Assembly (NCBI GenBank): GCA_003667245.1
Contig: RCNN01000565.1
Location: forward strand, 1 to 42,567
DNA: 42,567 bases
Origin: Heterostelium multicystogenum
Taxonomy: Eukaryota > Evosea > Eumycetozoa > Acytosteliales > Acytosteliaceae
Reading direction: 5' to 3'
In this document: positions 18,422 through 28,956 of the stretch, one piece after another
Layout of the letters: each line of letters begins with the position of its first letter
Numbering within the stretch: position 1 is the first letter of the stretch
The notes under the pieces: generated by a model
Databases searched by the model: none
What the model was told of the DNA's origin: nothing
The model's input: only the letters and a program-made list of their open reading frames with translations
Position numbers and translations under genes: made by a program

Positions 18422-19256
18422 ATGAAAAAGGCACTGCACGGCGCAACCGTATTACTCACATTGTTCGGCGGCGGGGAGGCTGTCGCGCTGGAATGGATGA
18501 ACAACAGCCTGGGATTTCGCTATGGCCAGCAATTCACCAACCCGAACAACCCGGATGAATTCAGCAAGCGCATCTACAGCTTCACCCACGCCAGCGGCTA
18601 CCAGTACGGCAGCAACTACCTGAACCTCGATGTGTTCCTGTCCGACAGCCGCGACCCACGCAAGGGCACCGACCACGGCGGCAGCGAAGTGTATGCGGTG
18701 TACCGGCACCAGCTGTACGCCTCACGGGTATTCGATGTGCCGCTGGGCACCGGGGTGATCAAGGATTACGCACTGACCTTCGGCTTTGATGCTAACCGCA
18801 ACAACAACCTGGCGTCGGCGAAAAAACGCGCGCTGGTTGATTGGCCCGACCTTGAAGTTCAACACCGTCGGCGTGCTGGACCTGAGCCTGATGTACTACA
18901 AGGAAAGAAACCATTCCGGCATCCCTGGCGCGAAAGAACCCGATCACACCTTCGACGATACCTACATGCTCAACCTGACCTGGATGCGGCCTTTCGAGAT
19001 CGGCAACCACGGGGCGAAGTTTCAGGGGTTTATCAATCACGTCGGGGAAAAGGGCGAAGACTTCCATGGCCGCGACACCGCGCCGGAAACCCTGATGCGC
19101 ACCGCGCTGATGGTGGCGGTGCGTCCGGGCAAAGGCGTCAAGCCCAATCTCTACCTGGGCGTCGGCTATGAGTATTGGCATAACAAGTTCGGCGTGGACG
19201 GCGGCCGGGGTAGCCGCACGTCAACGCCGACGGTGAACATGGAAGTGACGTTCTAG
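18422..19256 (+). CDS. Outer membrane nucleoside channel, Tsx/OmpK family
   Basis: About 277 residues. It begins with a signal peptide ([22 protein letters not shown]) and continues as an amphipathic beta barrel of the Tsx family: [32 protein letters not shown], the central [12 protein letters not shown], and a C-terminal strand ending MEVTF with the terminal Phe of outer membrane porins. It should let nucleosides cross the outer membrane, in keeping with the purine transport genes on both sides. One extra T near 18841 breaks it. Its TAG stop overlaps the convergent MFS gene's stop in a shared CTAG. Confidence 0.88.
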
Positions 19257-20449
19257 CGGGCGCGCACCAGGTCGGCATCGCCATCGTCGACCTTCGGTCG
19301 CGCCAGCCAGTAGCCCAACACGGCCAATGGCGCGGTCGCCAGCATCACGATCGCAGTGATCAACAGCGGCTGGTCGATCATCGACGACACGATCAGGCTC
19401 GCCAGGAAGCACAACCCCAACTGCAAGGTGTTCTGCAATGCCGCCGCCTTGCCGGAATTTTCCGCAAACGGCATCAGTGCATTCGCCACCACGATCGGGT
19501 AGCTGGCGCCATTGACCAGGGCCATCAGGCAGAACGGAATCAGCAAGGTGGCGAGCGTCGGCACGGTCAAGGTCGCGACGAGGTACAGCGCGACCATGCT
19601 GATGCAGTACGCCAGCAGCAGCCACGGCAACAAAGTCTTGCCCTGGAACCGCTGCAACGCACTGCGGCAACTGTAGCCACCGATCAGGAACGACAGCGTT
19701 GGCAATACGTAGCTCAAGCCGATGTCATTCGGGCTGTAGCCCATCCCGCCAAGGATGAACGGCGAGGCGGTAAGCCAGGCGAAGAAACTGGCCGAGCATG
19801 CGGCAAAGATCATCACGTTGCCGGTGAACACCCGCGACTTGAGCAATTGCCCATAGCCGATTCGGGACGGTTCGCCGTCGGTTGTCAGGCGTTTTCGGCA
19901 GCGGCCTGAGAAACAACGTAGGCAGCAGCAGGAGCAGCGAAACCACCAACAACACACCGAAAATCGCCTGCCAGCCCCAGTGATTCAGCATCAGCGCTCC
20001 CAGCAATGGCGCCAGGGCCGGAGACAGTGACATCAGCGGCATAATGCCGGCGAACACCCGATGGGCCTTGTCCGCCGGGTAGCGGTCGATCACCAGCGCC
20101 TGCCAACTGACGGCGGCGGAACACACGCCAATCGCCTGGACAAAACGCAAGGCCAACAGCTGCGGTGCGGTCTCGACCCAGAACATCCCCAGGCAGCCGA
20201 GCACAAACAGGGAAAGGCCCGTAAGCAGCACCGGCTTGCGTCCCAATCGGTCGGACAGCGGCCCCCACAGCAACTGCCCGACGGCAAAGCCGGCGAGGAA
20301 AATGCTCAGGCTCGCGCCCACCGCGCCGGGGGAAATCTGCAGTTTGCTCGCCCATGGCGCCAAACGCCGGCAAGTACATATCCATGGCCAGATAGCCGAG
20401 CATGCTCAGCCCCGCCAGGTACCAGGTGAATCCAAAAGAATTTTTTCAT
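19253..20449 (-). CDS. punC: Purine nucleoside MFS transporter, PunC (Bcr/CflA family)
   Basis: A 12-helix major facilitator of about 398 residues that closely follows E. coli PunC (YdhC): [37 protein letters not shown] motif A (here [25 protein letters not shown]), [20 protein letters not shown], and [20 protein letters not shown]. Indels near 20430, 20350 and 19897 break it. The start at 20449 gives MKKFFW. PunC takes part in purine nucleoside uptake in E. coli; older annotations call it a Bcr/CflA drug efflux protein. The divergent neighbour is the matching regulator PunR, which supports the call. Confidence 0.88.
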
Positions 20450-20571
20450 TGAAGCCTTGTATAAACCTGCCATCAAACTATTTGCTGACTGGCGCCTATT
20501 ATGAGGCTGAGCAAATCCCTGTGAAGCGATAATAATTGGACACTCTTATCAATAATTTTGAAGGCAAACCC

Positions 20572-21506
20572 ATGTGGTCTGAATATTCCCTGGATGTGGT
20601 GGATGCAGTGGCCCGCCACGGCAGCTTCAGCGCCGCCGCCCAGGAAACTGCACCGCGTGCCGTCAGCCATCAGCTACACCGTGCGGCAACTCGAAGAATG
20701 GCTGGCGGTGCCGCTGTTCGTCCGACGGCATCGGGATGTGGAGCTGACACCCGCGGGTAAATTGTTCATCGACGAAGCCCGCGGCGTCATGAAAAAATGC
20801 TCGGCACCCGCCGGCTGTGCCAGCAAGTGGCAAATGGCTGGAGTGGCCAGTTGAAAGTCGCGGTGGACTCCATCGTTAAACAGCAGCGCTGCCGGCAGTT
20901 GGTACTGGATTTCTATCGGCAGTTCCCGGAGGTGGAATTTGCTGTTGGATTACGAGGTGTACAACGGGGTGTGGGATGCCCTGGCCGATGACCGCACCGA
21001 TATCGTGATCGGCGCCACCAGCGCGGTGCCGGTGGCCAGTCAATTCACATTTCGTGACATGGGCCTGCTGAACTGGCTGTGCGTGGTCAGCAGCCGGCAT
21101 CCGCTGGCAGCGGTCGAAAGGCCTGCTCAGCGATGACCAACTGCGGCCCTTCGCCTCCCTGTGCATGACCGACACCTCGCGCAACCTGCCCAAGCGCGAC
21201 ACCTGGACCCTGGATAACCAGCGTCGTTTGGTGGTGCCGCACTGGGCTTCGGCGATTGATTGCCTGCGGGACGGCTTGTGCGTCGGCATGGCACCGGCGC
21301 ACCTGGTGCAGCCGTGGATCGAGCGCGGCGAGCTGAGCGCCCTGCAACTGTCCCGGCCCTTCCCTGCCAGCCCGTCGTGCGTGGCCTGGGCACAGAACAA
21401 ACTGTCGCCGGCCATGGCCTGGTTGCTGGATTACCTGGGGGATACCGAGACCCTGAATCAGGAATGGCTGAACGGGGTGCAGGTGGGCTCCGGCTACCCC
21501 GTTTGA
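20572..21506 (+). CDS. punR: LysR-family regulator PunR
   Basis: The sequence follows E. coli PunR (YdhB) along its length: MWSEYSLDVVDAVARHGSFS, RVPSAISYTVRQLEEWLAVP, RRHRDVELTPAGK, then VYNGVWDALADDRTDIVIGA, TDTSRNLPKRDTWTLDNQ and LDYLGDTETLNQEWL at the end. About 311 residues. PunR activates punC in response to purines in E. coli, and here too it is divergent from punC with 122 bp between them. Apparent indels lie near 20645, 20797, 20938 and 21117. Confidence 0.9.
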
Positions 21507-21512
21507 CTGATC

Positions 21513-21558
21513 GTTCCCACGCTCTGCGTGGGAATGCAGCCAGTGACGCTCCGCGTCA
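21513..21558. repeat. Short palindromic intergenic repeat (GTTCCCACGC type)
   Basis: Two hairpins in a row: GTTCCCACGC-TCT-GCGTGGGAAT and TGACGC-TCC-GCGTCA. This is a common fluorescent-Pseudomonas intergenic repeat, distinct from the REP family at 6087 and 14367. It lies between the convergent punR and aminotransferase genes and may help end transcription. Confidence 0.7.
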
Positions 21559-21571
21559 GCCTCATCCGTGT

Positions 21572-22742
21572 TTAGTCCAGAAGCCGGGAAAGTGCGCGCA
21601 CGATCATCTCCACTTCCTTGGCATCGATGGTCAGCGGCGGCAGCAGGCGGATGATCTTGCCCCGGGTGACGTTGATCAGCAGGCCATGCTCTTGCGCCGC
21701 ACGGTGGGCCAGGTCGCGCTGAGGCGTTGCCAGTTCGATGCCGATCATCAGCCCTTGCCCGCGAATCGCCAGCACCTGGGGATGCTCGTTCAATTCCACC
21801 CGCAGGCGCGCCAGCAGCCGCTCACCCTGTTGCGCCGCGTTGTCCAGCAGGCCTTGTTCTTCGATGATCTCCAGCACCGTACAACCGACACGGCAGGCCA
21901 GCGGGTTGCCGCCGAAGGTGCTGCCGTGGCTGCCCGGGGTAAACAGTTGCGCAACAGCGGCCCGGGCCAGGCACGCGCCAATCGGCACACCGTTGCCGAG
22001 GCCTTTGGCCAGGGTCATCACATCGGGCACGATGCCTTCATGCTGGAAGGCAAACCAGCGACCGGTGCGGCCGATTCCCGGTCTGGATCTCATCGAGCAT
22101 CAACAACCAGCCTTGCCGGCTGCAGTGCTCGCGCAAGGCTTTCAGATAGCCCGGCGGCGCGACTTGCACGCCGCTTTCGCCCTGGATCGGCTCAAGCAGC
22201 ACCGCAACAATGCGCGGGCCAAACTCCCGGGTCACGGCCTCCAGCGCCTTCAAGTCACCGAAGCCGACCTTGATAAAGTCCCCCGGCAGTTTTTGAAATC
22301 CCAACCGCACGGAAGGCCCGTCGCTGGCGGACAGGGTGCCCAGGGTGCGCCCGTGAAAGGCATTCTCCATCACCACCACCAGCGGCTGTTCGATGCCCTT
22401 TTTCCAGCCATGCAGCCGGGCCAGCTTCAGCGCCGTTTCGTTGGCTTCGGCACCGGAGTTGTTGAAGAACGCCTGGTCCAGCCCGGAAAGCCGGGTGAGG
22501 CGCTGGGCCAGGCGCTGCTGCCAGTCGATGCTGTAGAGGTTGGAGGTGTGCAGCAGCAAACCGGCCTGCTCACTGATGGCCGCTACCAGCCGCGGGTGGG
22601 AATGACCGACGTTGGTCACCGCCACACCTGCCACCGCATCCAGGTATTCACGGCCCTGCTGGTCCCACAGGCGCGTGCCAAGGCCACGGGTAAAGCTCAG
22701 GGGCGACGGTTGATAAGTGGTCATCAGGCAGGCGGCGGTCAT
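21572..22742 (-). CDS. Class III aminotransferase, acetylornithine aminotransferase-like
   Basis: A PLP-dependent omega-type aminotransferase of about 390 residues, close to ArgD/AstC. It has [26 protein letters not shown], the PLP-stacking [32 protein letters not shown] (PLP-binding Asp) and the Schiff-base Lys in [14 protein letters not shown], then [14 protein letters not shown]. One indel near 22081 ([11 protein letters not shown]) splits it. Pseudomonads usually carry another argD paralogue (aruC), so this may serve arginine synthesis, arginine catabolism or a related amine; sequence alone does not decide. Its start is 103 bp from a divergent LysR gene that may regulate it. Confidence 0.85.
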
Positions 22743-22845
22743 GGCATCAGGCTCCAGTGCATCGTAGTGATGGCACCAGTATCGTTAGCCACCCGAGCTG
22801 GATAAACTGCACAACACTGCGATCACTTTAAATCAGGGCTTGATA

Positions 22846-23752
22846 ATGGATCTGTTCCAGGCGATGACGGTGTACGTAAAAGTGGTGGAAGCCGGCAGCA
22901 TGACGGCGGCAGCGCAGGCGTGCGGCATGTCCACCACCATGGTCGGCAATCACCTGCGCGCGCTGGAACAAAGGCTGGGGGTCAGCCTGCTCAAGCGCAC
23001 CACGCGCAAGCAAAGCCTGACCGAGTTTGGCGGGATTTATTACCAGCGTTGCCTGGAGGTGCTGGGCCTGGTGGCCGACTCCGAGCAGATGGCCGAACAA
23101 GCCAACAGTGACGTACCCAAGGGCCTGCTGCGGATCACCGCACCACCGGCCTTTGGCACCGAACGCCTGGCACCGGCGCTCAGCGAATTTTCCCAGCGCT
23201 ACCCACAGATCAAGCTGTACGTGGTGCTGAGCAACCAGCGGATGGACATGGTCGACAGCGGCTTCGACGTGGCCATCCGCTTGGGCGACCTGGACGCGCC
23301 AAGCCTGATTGCCCGCCCCATGCAGGATTACACCATCACCCTCTGCGCCTCTGCGGAGTACCTGGCGCGCCGTGGCACACCTCAAACGCCCCGATGATCT
23401 GCAGCAACATGACTGCCTGGCGTTCGCTTACCCGGCGACCGACGATTGGCGCAACGCCGACAAGTTGTGGCGAATGCGCGGCGCAGAGGGCGAAGTGGAA
23501 ATTCCGGTTTCCGGCTCATTGACCATCAACAGTTCGCAGGCCTTGCGCCAGGCCGCCCTGGAAGGCATGGGCATCGTGATGCTGCCTGACGCCCTGGTCG
23601 AGCCAGACCTGCGGGCCGGGAAACTGGTGGCATTACTGACGGACTACCAACTGCCCAGCCGGCCCATGCATTTGCTGTACGCCCAGGACCGCTATCGCCT
23701 GCCCAAGCTGCGGGCGTTCGTGGATTTCGTCATGGAGAAATGGGCGCGCTAG
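22846..23752 (+). CDS. LysR-family regulator (CrgA-like)
   Basis: About 302 residues. Helix-turn-helix: MDLFQAMTVYVKVVEAGSMT, AAAQACGMSTTMVGNHL, LLKRTTRKQSLTEFG. The effector domain has the CrgA-group phrases GLLRITAPPAFG and DSGFDVAIRLGDL. One short deletion near 23378 (RRGT / LKRPDDL) breaks the frame. The ATG at 22846 is the family start. It is divergent from the aminotransferase gene and convergent with the HAD gene, sharing a CTAG with the latter's stop. Confidence 0.88.
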
Positions 23753-24372
23753 AGGCTCACCCCCAGTTCAATCAAGCGCTCCCGGGTCTGCGCGGCAGAC
23801 ACGTGGTGAATCCCCTGCCAACCCAGCGCAGTAGCCGCCTCGGTATTGCCGGCTACATCGTCAATAAACACCACTTCACCCGGCTGGATATCCGGCAGAT
23901 GGGCGCGCACCTGCGCCAGGCTGGCGTGGTAAATCGCAGGATCGGGCTTGATCAGCTTGATTTCGCCGGACACCACGATGTCGCGAAAATAATGCAGGAA
24001 GGGATAGTGGGCGCGGGCATAGGGAAAGGTCTCGGCGGACCAGTTGGTGAGGCCGAACAGCGGCATCTTCGCCTCATGCAAGGCTTCGAGGATCGCCACG
24101 CCCTCCGGCAATGAACCACGCAGCATCTCGTGCCAGCGGTCGTAGTACGCCTGGATCAGTGGTGCATGCTGCGGATGTTCGGCGATCAGCGCGCGGGTGC
24201 CCTCAGCCAGGCTGCGCCCGGCGTCCTGCTCGGTGTTCCAGGCCTGGGTGCAGACGGTGTCCAGGAACCGTTGGCGCTCCCGGTCGTCGGTAATCAGCTG
24301 GCGGTAGAGATGGTGCGGGTTCCAGTCGAACAGGACACCGCCGAAATCAAAAACGACTGCACGAATCGTCAT
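23749..24372 (-). CDS. HAD family phosphatase, YihX-like
   Basis: An intact 207-residue haloacid-dehalogenase-like hydrolase. Motif I is VVFDFGGVLFDWNP with nucleophile Asp9; the usual second Asp is Gly11, as in YihX-type and dehalogenase-type members. Motif II is LTNWSAETF, motif III IKPDPAIY and motif IV FIDDVAGNTEAA. An alpha-helical cap lies between residues 20 and 85. YihX dephosphorylates glucose-1-phosphate; the substrate here is not predictable from sequence. Its stop overlaps the convergent LysR gene's stop in CTAG. Confidence 0.85.
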   Translation of the reverse strand: MTIRAVVFDFGGVLFDWNPHHLYRQLITDDRERQRFLDTVCTQAWNTEQDAGRSLAEGTRALIAEHPQHAPLIQAYYDRWHEMLRGSLPEGVAILEALHEAKMPLFGLTNWSAETFPYARAHYPFLHYFRDIVVSGEIKLIKPDPAIYHASLAQVRAHLPDIQPGEVVFIDDVAGNTEAATALGWQGIHHVSAAQTRERLIELGVSL

Positions 24373-24428
24373 GTAGATCCTCCGTTAGCGTGGGTGTGAT
24401 AACGGCCGCAGTCTGGCATGACGCGCAC

Positions 24429-24454
24429 AAAAAAGCGGCCCCTGGAGGCCGCTT
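24429..24454 (-). terminator. Rho-independent terminator of fabV
   Basis: On the minus strand the stem AAGCGGCC/GGCCGCTT (8 bp, 6-base loop) is followed by six T. It lies 18 bp after the fabV stop. Confidence 0.85.
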
Positions 24455-24472
24455 CTTCGTTACCGCAAGCGC

Positions 24473-25667
24473 TTAAGCCTGAATCAGGCCCTTGATCTTC
24501 ACGGTCGGATTCACGTCAGCGTCGTAGTCCACGCCGTCGATCTCGAAACCGAACAGGCGCAGGAATTCCGCCTTGTAGCCGGCAAAATCGCTGATCTCGT
24601 TGACGTTGTCATCGGAGACCTGATCCCACAGGGCCGCTACCGCGTCCTGGACCTTAGGCTCAAGTTCCGCGAGGTCGGCACGCAGGCGGCCGTCGGCGTC
24701 GAGCTTGGGCTCTTTGCCATACAGGCTGTCCTTGAACAGGCCGTAGACCTGCTCGATGCAACCTTCGTGGGTGCCCTGCTCTTTCATCACTTTAAACAGC
24801 AACGACAGGTACAGCGGCATGATCGGGATCGCCGAGCTGGCCTGGGTAACCACAGCCTTGAGTACCGACACACGGGCGTCGCCTTTCAGCGCCGCAAGGT
24901 TTTTCGCGCAGGGTCAGGACTTTCTTGTCGAGGTCCTTCTTGGCTTCGCCGATGGAGCCGTTCCAGTAGATGTCCTGGGTCAGCTTCTCGCCGAGGTAGG
25001 TGAACGCAGTGGTCTTGGCGCCTTCGGCCAACACGTCGGCGTCACGCAGGGCGTCGATCCACAGCTGCCAGTCTTCGCCGCCCATGACTTTCACGGTGCC
25101 GTCGATTTCTTCCTGGGTGGCCGGCTCGAGGGTGGTGTCGACCACGACGCCCTTGTCGGTGTTGATGCCGCGCAGGGTCACAGCCTTGCCGATCGGCTTC
25201 AGGGTGGAGTTGTGCACCACGCCTTGCGGGTCGGTACGGCGTGGCGCGGCCAGGCTGTAGACCACCAGGTCGATCTTGCCGAGGTCTTTCTTGATGGTTT
25301 CGATGGTCAGGCGCTTGATCTCGTCAGAGAACGCATCGCCGTTGATGCTCTTGGCGTACAGGCCTTTTTCCAGCGCAAACTTCTCGAAGGCGGCGCTGTT
25401 GTACCAGCCGGCAGAGCTGAGCTTGCCTTCTTCGCCTTCTTTCTCAAAAAACACGCCCAGGGTGTCGGCGCCGCAGCCAAAGGCAGCGCTGATGCGCGCG
25501 GCCAGGCCGTAGCCGGTGGAAGCCCGAGGACCAGCACCTTTTTTCGGGCCGCCTTCAATGGCACCGTGTTCGGTCACGTAGTCGATCTGCTCTTTGACAT
25601 TCGCTTCACAGCCAACCGGGTGAGCGGTCACACAGATAAAGCCACGAACCCGCGGTTTGATGATCAT
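24473..25667 (-). CDS. fabV: Enoyl-[acyl-carrier-protein] reductase, FabV type
   Basis: FabV carries out the NADH-dependent last reduction in fatty acid elongation and is the triclosan-tolerant isozyme found in Pseudomonas. About 398 residues, the family length. The N-terminus [20 protein letters not shown], nucleotide-binding [32 protein letters not shown], and the catalytic Tyr-x8-Lys ([10 protein letters not shown]) are all present. An extra A near 24902 splits the gene before [19 protein letters not shown] strong terminator follows. Confidence 0.95.
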
Positions 25668-26049
25668 AAAATTTCTGCCTCTTCCAAGGTGCCGAAGGCC
25701 AATGGTGGCCATTACAGCGTCAATCGTACCGGTCTATGACGCCCGGAAAACCGAAGCGTCACGATAGTCGCAAATCTTCTGTTCACAAAATGCTATCCGC
25801 AACACCGCCGACCTGACCATCCGCCGAGGCATTTTAGGGGGACAACGGTAAAAATCTGTGCTGCGACTTCACAAATTTCCAGCATTTAAAACGCCACGGT
25901 GAGGGCGATAACACCCTATCATGACCATATTATTTCGATATGTTTCGGCTCGGGCATGATGCCCACGGGTTGACTGACTCCTTTGCCTGGCCTGCCAGTC
26001 ACCGCGGACGGTTTGAAGCAATCGAAAACCGTCTGATGGAGCCCAGTTC
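25668..26049. other. Intergenic region between fabV and the LpxO-like gene
   Basis: 382 bp with no supported gene. It must hold the promoters of the two divergent genes. The segment 25900-25960 is AT-rich (CATATTATTTCGATATG), a plausible promoter area, but I see no clear -35/-10 pair. GGAG lies 8 bp before the ATG at 26050. Confidence 0.5.
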
Positions 26050-26874
26050 ATGAGTAAGAGTGTCATCCGCAAACGCCTGGCGTCCGCCGCATGGGTCCTT
26101 GGCGTCTTGCTGTTCATTTATTGCTTCCCCAAGACCACCCTGGTGTTTCTGATGCTGGTGGTGTTCTGCGGCCTGTACGATTTCCTGCGCAATGGCCTGT
26201 ACGACGGCGCGACCATCAAGAAGTATTTCATCGGCAACGGCCGCAATACCTGGTTGCTGGCGCCGTTCAACACGCTGTTTGACCTGTTGAGCCAGCGCAA
26301 TCGCCACGTTTATAAAATGAACGACCTGCCGCCCGCCTGGCGCGAAGACCTGCAAAAGGTGATCGACGACGCCATGGCCAACAAAGACGAGATCATCCAG
26401 TACCTGGATGAGCGCATGGCCGAGAAAAAACGCGGCATGCTGTTTTTCCAATGGTACGGCCGCCCGATCGAGACCACCCTGGATATCCCGCAACTGCGGG
26501 AAAAACTGCCCTACGTGAAAACCATCGGCGTGTCGGTATTCAACGAAAACCGTTCCACCTCGTTTCACTTCGGCCCGCTGCGCATGATGTTCCGCGTGCT
26601 CTACAACATGGCACCGGCGCCCCATCACGATGGCGTCTACATCCAGGTCGGCAAGCACAAACACTACTGGCACGATGATCCGCTGTTTATCTTCGATGAC
26701 ACGCTGATGCATGCCTCCTTCAACAAGAACGACGCCAAGCGCTACTGCCTGTTCATCGACATCGTGCGGCCAACCCTGGTGCCGTCGGTGCTCAACGGCC
26801 TGATCGCGGGCTTTGCCGGAGCAGTCTTTACCCTGCGTCGGTTTTTCTACAAAAACTGGAAGCTGATTCAGTAA
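26050..26874 (+). CDS. Aspartyl/asparaginyl beta-hydroxylase family protein, LpxO-like
   Basis: An intact 274-residue Fe(II)/2-oxoglutarate-dependent oxygenase of the Asp/Asn beta-hydroxylase family. Two N-terminal membrane stretches (about residues 12-45) anchor it, as in LpxO. The catalytic domain has SVFNENRSTSFHFGPLRMM, then HKHYWHDDPLFIFDDTLMHASFNKN with an iron-ligand His, and RYCLFIDIVRP with the Arg likely to bind 2-oxoglutarate. A further hydrophobic stretch and a basic tail close the protein. LpxO hydroxylates lipid A acyl chains, but this protein is divergent from the two usual Pseudomonas LpxO copies, so the substrate is open. ppnN follows. Confidence 0.75.
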   Translation: MSKSVIRKRLASAAWVLGVLLFIYCFPKTTLVFLMLVVFCGLYDFLRNGLYDGATIKKYFIGNGRNTWLLAPFNTLFDLLSQRNRHVYKMNDLPPAWREDLQKVIDDAMANKDEIIQYLDERMAEKKRGMLFFQWYGRPIETTLDIPQLREKLPYVKTIGVSVFNENRSTSFHFGPLRMMFRVLYNMAPAPHHDGVYIQVGKHKHYWHDDPLFIFDDTLMHASFNKNDAKRYCLFIDIVRPTLVPSVLNGLIAGFAGAVFTLRRFFYKNWKLIQ

Positions 26875-27021
26875 CTTCTGCGGCATGATGGTGCGCGACG
26901 GTGTTTGCGCTCGGCTCCAGTGCCGGGGAAAATGCCAGTCCAATGCGACCGAAAACGGCGCGCACTATCCTCAAGCCACTGGCCATGCATGGTCCGGTGG
27001 CTGTGCTTTCAGGGAATCAGA

Positions 27022-28394
27022 ATGCCCCAAAGACAAGTCATCAATGCCTCCGTAAGCCCTAAAGGCAGCCTTGAAACGCTGTCGCAACGTGAAGTCCAGC
27101 AACTGAGCGAAGCCGGTACCGGCAGCATCTACACCCTCTTCCGTCAATGCGCCCTGGCCATCCTCAACACCGGCGCGCACATCGACAACGCCAAGACCAT
27201 CCTCGACGCCTATAAAGATTTCGAAGTGCGCATCCACCAGCAGGACCGTGGCGTGCGCCTGGAACTGTTGAATGCCCCGGCTGACGCGTTCGTCGATGGT
27301 GAAATGATTGCCAGTACCCGGGAGATGCTGTTCAGCGCCCTGCGTGACATCGTCTACACCGAAAACGAACTGGACAGCCAGCGCATCGACCTGAGCAGCT
27401 CCCAGGGCATCACCGACTACGTGTTCCACCTGCTGCGCAACGCCCGCACCCTGCGCCCGGGCGTCGAGCCGAAGATCGTGGTGTGCTGGGGCGGGCACTC
27501 GATCAATACCGAAGAATACAAATACACCAAGAAAGTCGGCCACGAGCTCGGCCTGCGCAGCCTCGACGTATGCACCGGCTGCGGCCCCGGCGTGATGAAA
27601 GGCCCGATGAAGGGCGCGACCATTTCCCACGCCAAGCAACGCATTACCGGCGGGCGTTACCTGGGCCTGACCGAGCCGGGGATCATCGCCGCCGAGGCGC
27701 CGAACCCGATCGTCAATGAGCTGGTGATTTTGCCGGACATCGAAAAGCGCCTGGAAGCCTTCGTGCGCGTCGGCCACGGCATCATCATCTTCCCGGCGGC
27801 GCCGGCACCGCCGAAGAGTTCCTGTACCTGCTGGGCATCCTCATGCACCCGGACAACCGCGACGTGCCGTTCCCGGTGATCCTCACCGGGCCGAAACACG
27901 CCGCGCCGTACCTGCAACAGCTGCACGCGTTTGTCGGCGCGACCCTGGGCGAAGCGGCGCAGGCTCATTACCAGATCATCATTGATGACCCGGCTGAAGT
28001 GGCCCGGCAGATGACCGTCGGCTTGAAAGCGGTCAAACAGTTCCGCCGCGAGCGCAACGACGCGTTCCACTTCAACTGGCTGCTGAAGATCGACGAGGGC
28101 TTCCAGCGCCCGTTCGACCCGACCCACGCCAACATGGCCAGCCTGCAACTGAGCCACGCGCTGCCGCCCCATGAACTGGCGGCCAACCTGCGCCGGGCGT
28201 TCTCGGGGATTGTGGCGGGCAACGTCAAGGACAAGGGCATCCGCCTGATCGAGCAGAACGGGCCGTATGAGATTCATGGCGACCCGGCGATCATGAAACC
28301 GCTGGATGAGTTGCTGAAGGCGTTCGTAGAGCAGCACCGGATGAAACTGCCAGGCGGCGCCGCCTACGTGCCGTGCTACCGCGTGGTGCAGTGA
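27022..28394 (+). CDS. ppnN: Nucleotide 5'-monophosphate nucleosidase PpnN (YgdH, LOG family)
   Basis: PpnN cleaves purine and pyrimidine nucleoside monophosphates to base and ribose-5-phosphate, and is a (p)ppGpp-responsive enzyme in E. coli. About 457 residues. An N-terminal DUF4478-type region precedes the LOG domain: [30 protein letters not shown], then the signature [19 protein letters not shown], and a C-terminal DUF3412-type domain. I choose the ATG at 27022 ([15 protein letters not shown]) after AGGGA; the longer open frame from 26905 is not conserved in style. One base is missing near 27797 (IIIFP/GGAGT). Confidence 0.92.
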
Positions 28395-28395
28395 G

Positions 28396-28786
28396 TCAGC
28401 GCTGAACCGCTACGCACTTGATCTCCAGCAGCAAGCCTGGGTTGGCCAGTTTCTGATACGCCAATGACCGTCCAGGCGCACAACCCGCGAGGGAACAGGC
28501 GGTTTTTCACTTCACGGAAAACCGCCATGTGCTCGCTCATGTTCACGTGGTAGTGGTCATGTCGACCACGTCTTCAAACGTACAGCCCCCCTCCTCCAAT
28601 ACCAGGCGCAGGCTCTCCCAGGCGGCGACGAACTGTGCCTCGGGATCGGTGATGACTTCCAGGTGTTCCGTGCGGCCGACCTGCCCTGCGCAGTACAGGG
28701 TCTTGCCGACTTTTACGGCCGGACGTAGCCGGCGCGCTCGACGATGGGGTGCATGGAAGTGGGATGATGAGGTGGCGGTCGGTCAT
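28396..28786 (-). CDS. RidA family protein
   Basis: A YjgF/YER057c/UK114 protein of about 131 residues. RidA proteins deaminate reactive enamine/imine intermediates. The reading is rebuilt across frames: HPIVERAGYVPAVKVG, TLYCAGQVGRTEHLEVI, AAWESLRLVLEEGGCTFEDV and FPRGLCAWTVIGVSELANPG, ending CVAVQR. The last Arg-containing motif position of true RidA (R105 region) reads CAWTVIGV, so it may be one of the RidA subfamilies without deaminase activity. Indels lie near 28764, 28733, 28559 and 28459. It converges on ppnN with one base between the stops. Confidence 0.75.
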
Positions 28787-28913
28787 ATGTTGTATCTCTT
28801 AAGGCTGGTTTCAGGCGTGTCGACGGGAAACGTTCGGACTATCGTTTTACCTGTTCCGACCCACCCACGCCAGATGAGTAACCTATGGACCAATGGATCT
28901 TGCCCTCCACTAT

Positions 28914-28933
28914 TCCTTACCCTAAGGTAAGGA
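28914..28933. promoter_or_regulatory. Perfect inverted repeat upstream of the toxin-antitoxin pair
   Basis: TCCTTACC-CTAA-GGTAAGGA has perfect 8-base arms. It ends 23 bp before the antitoxin ATG. This is the usual place for an autoregulatory operator bound by an AbrB/MazE-type antitoxin. Confidence 0.65.
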
Positions 28934-28956
28934 GTATCACGAGAGAGGCTTTCAAC

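Noticed and set aside
24473..25667. Triclosan tolerance as an acquired trait
   Set aside because: FabV is a normal chromosomal fatty acid synthesis gene of pseudomonads; nothing suggests transfer.
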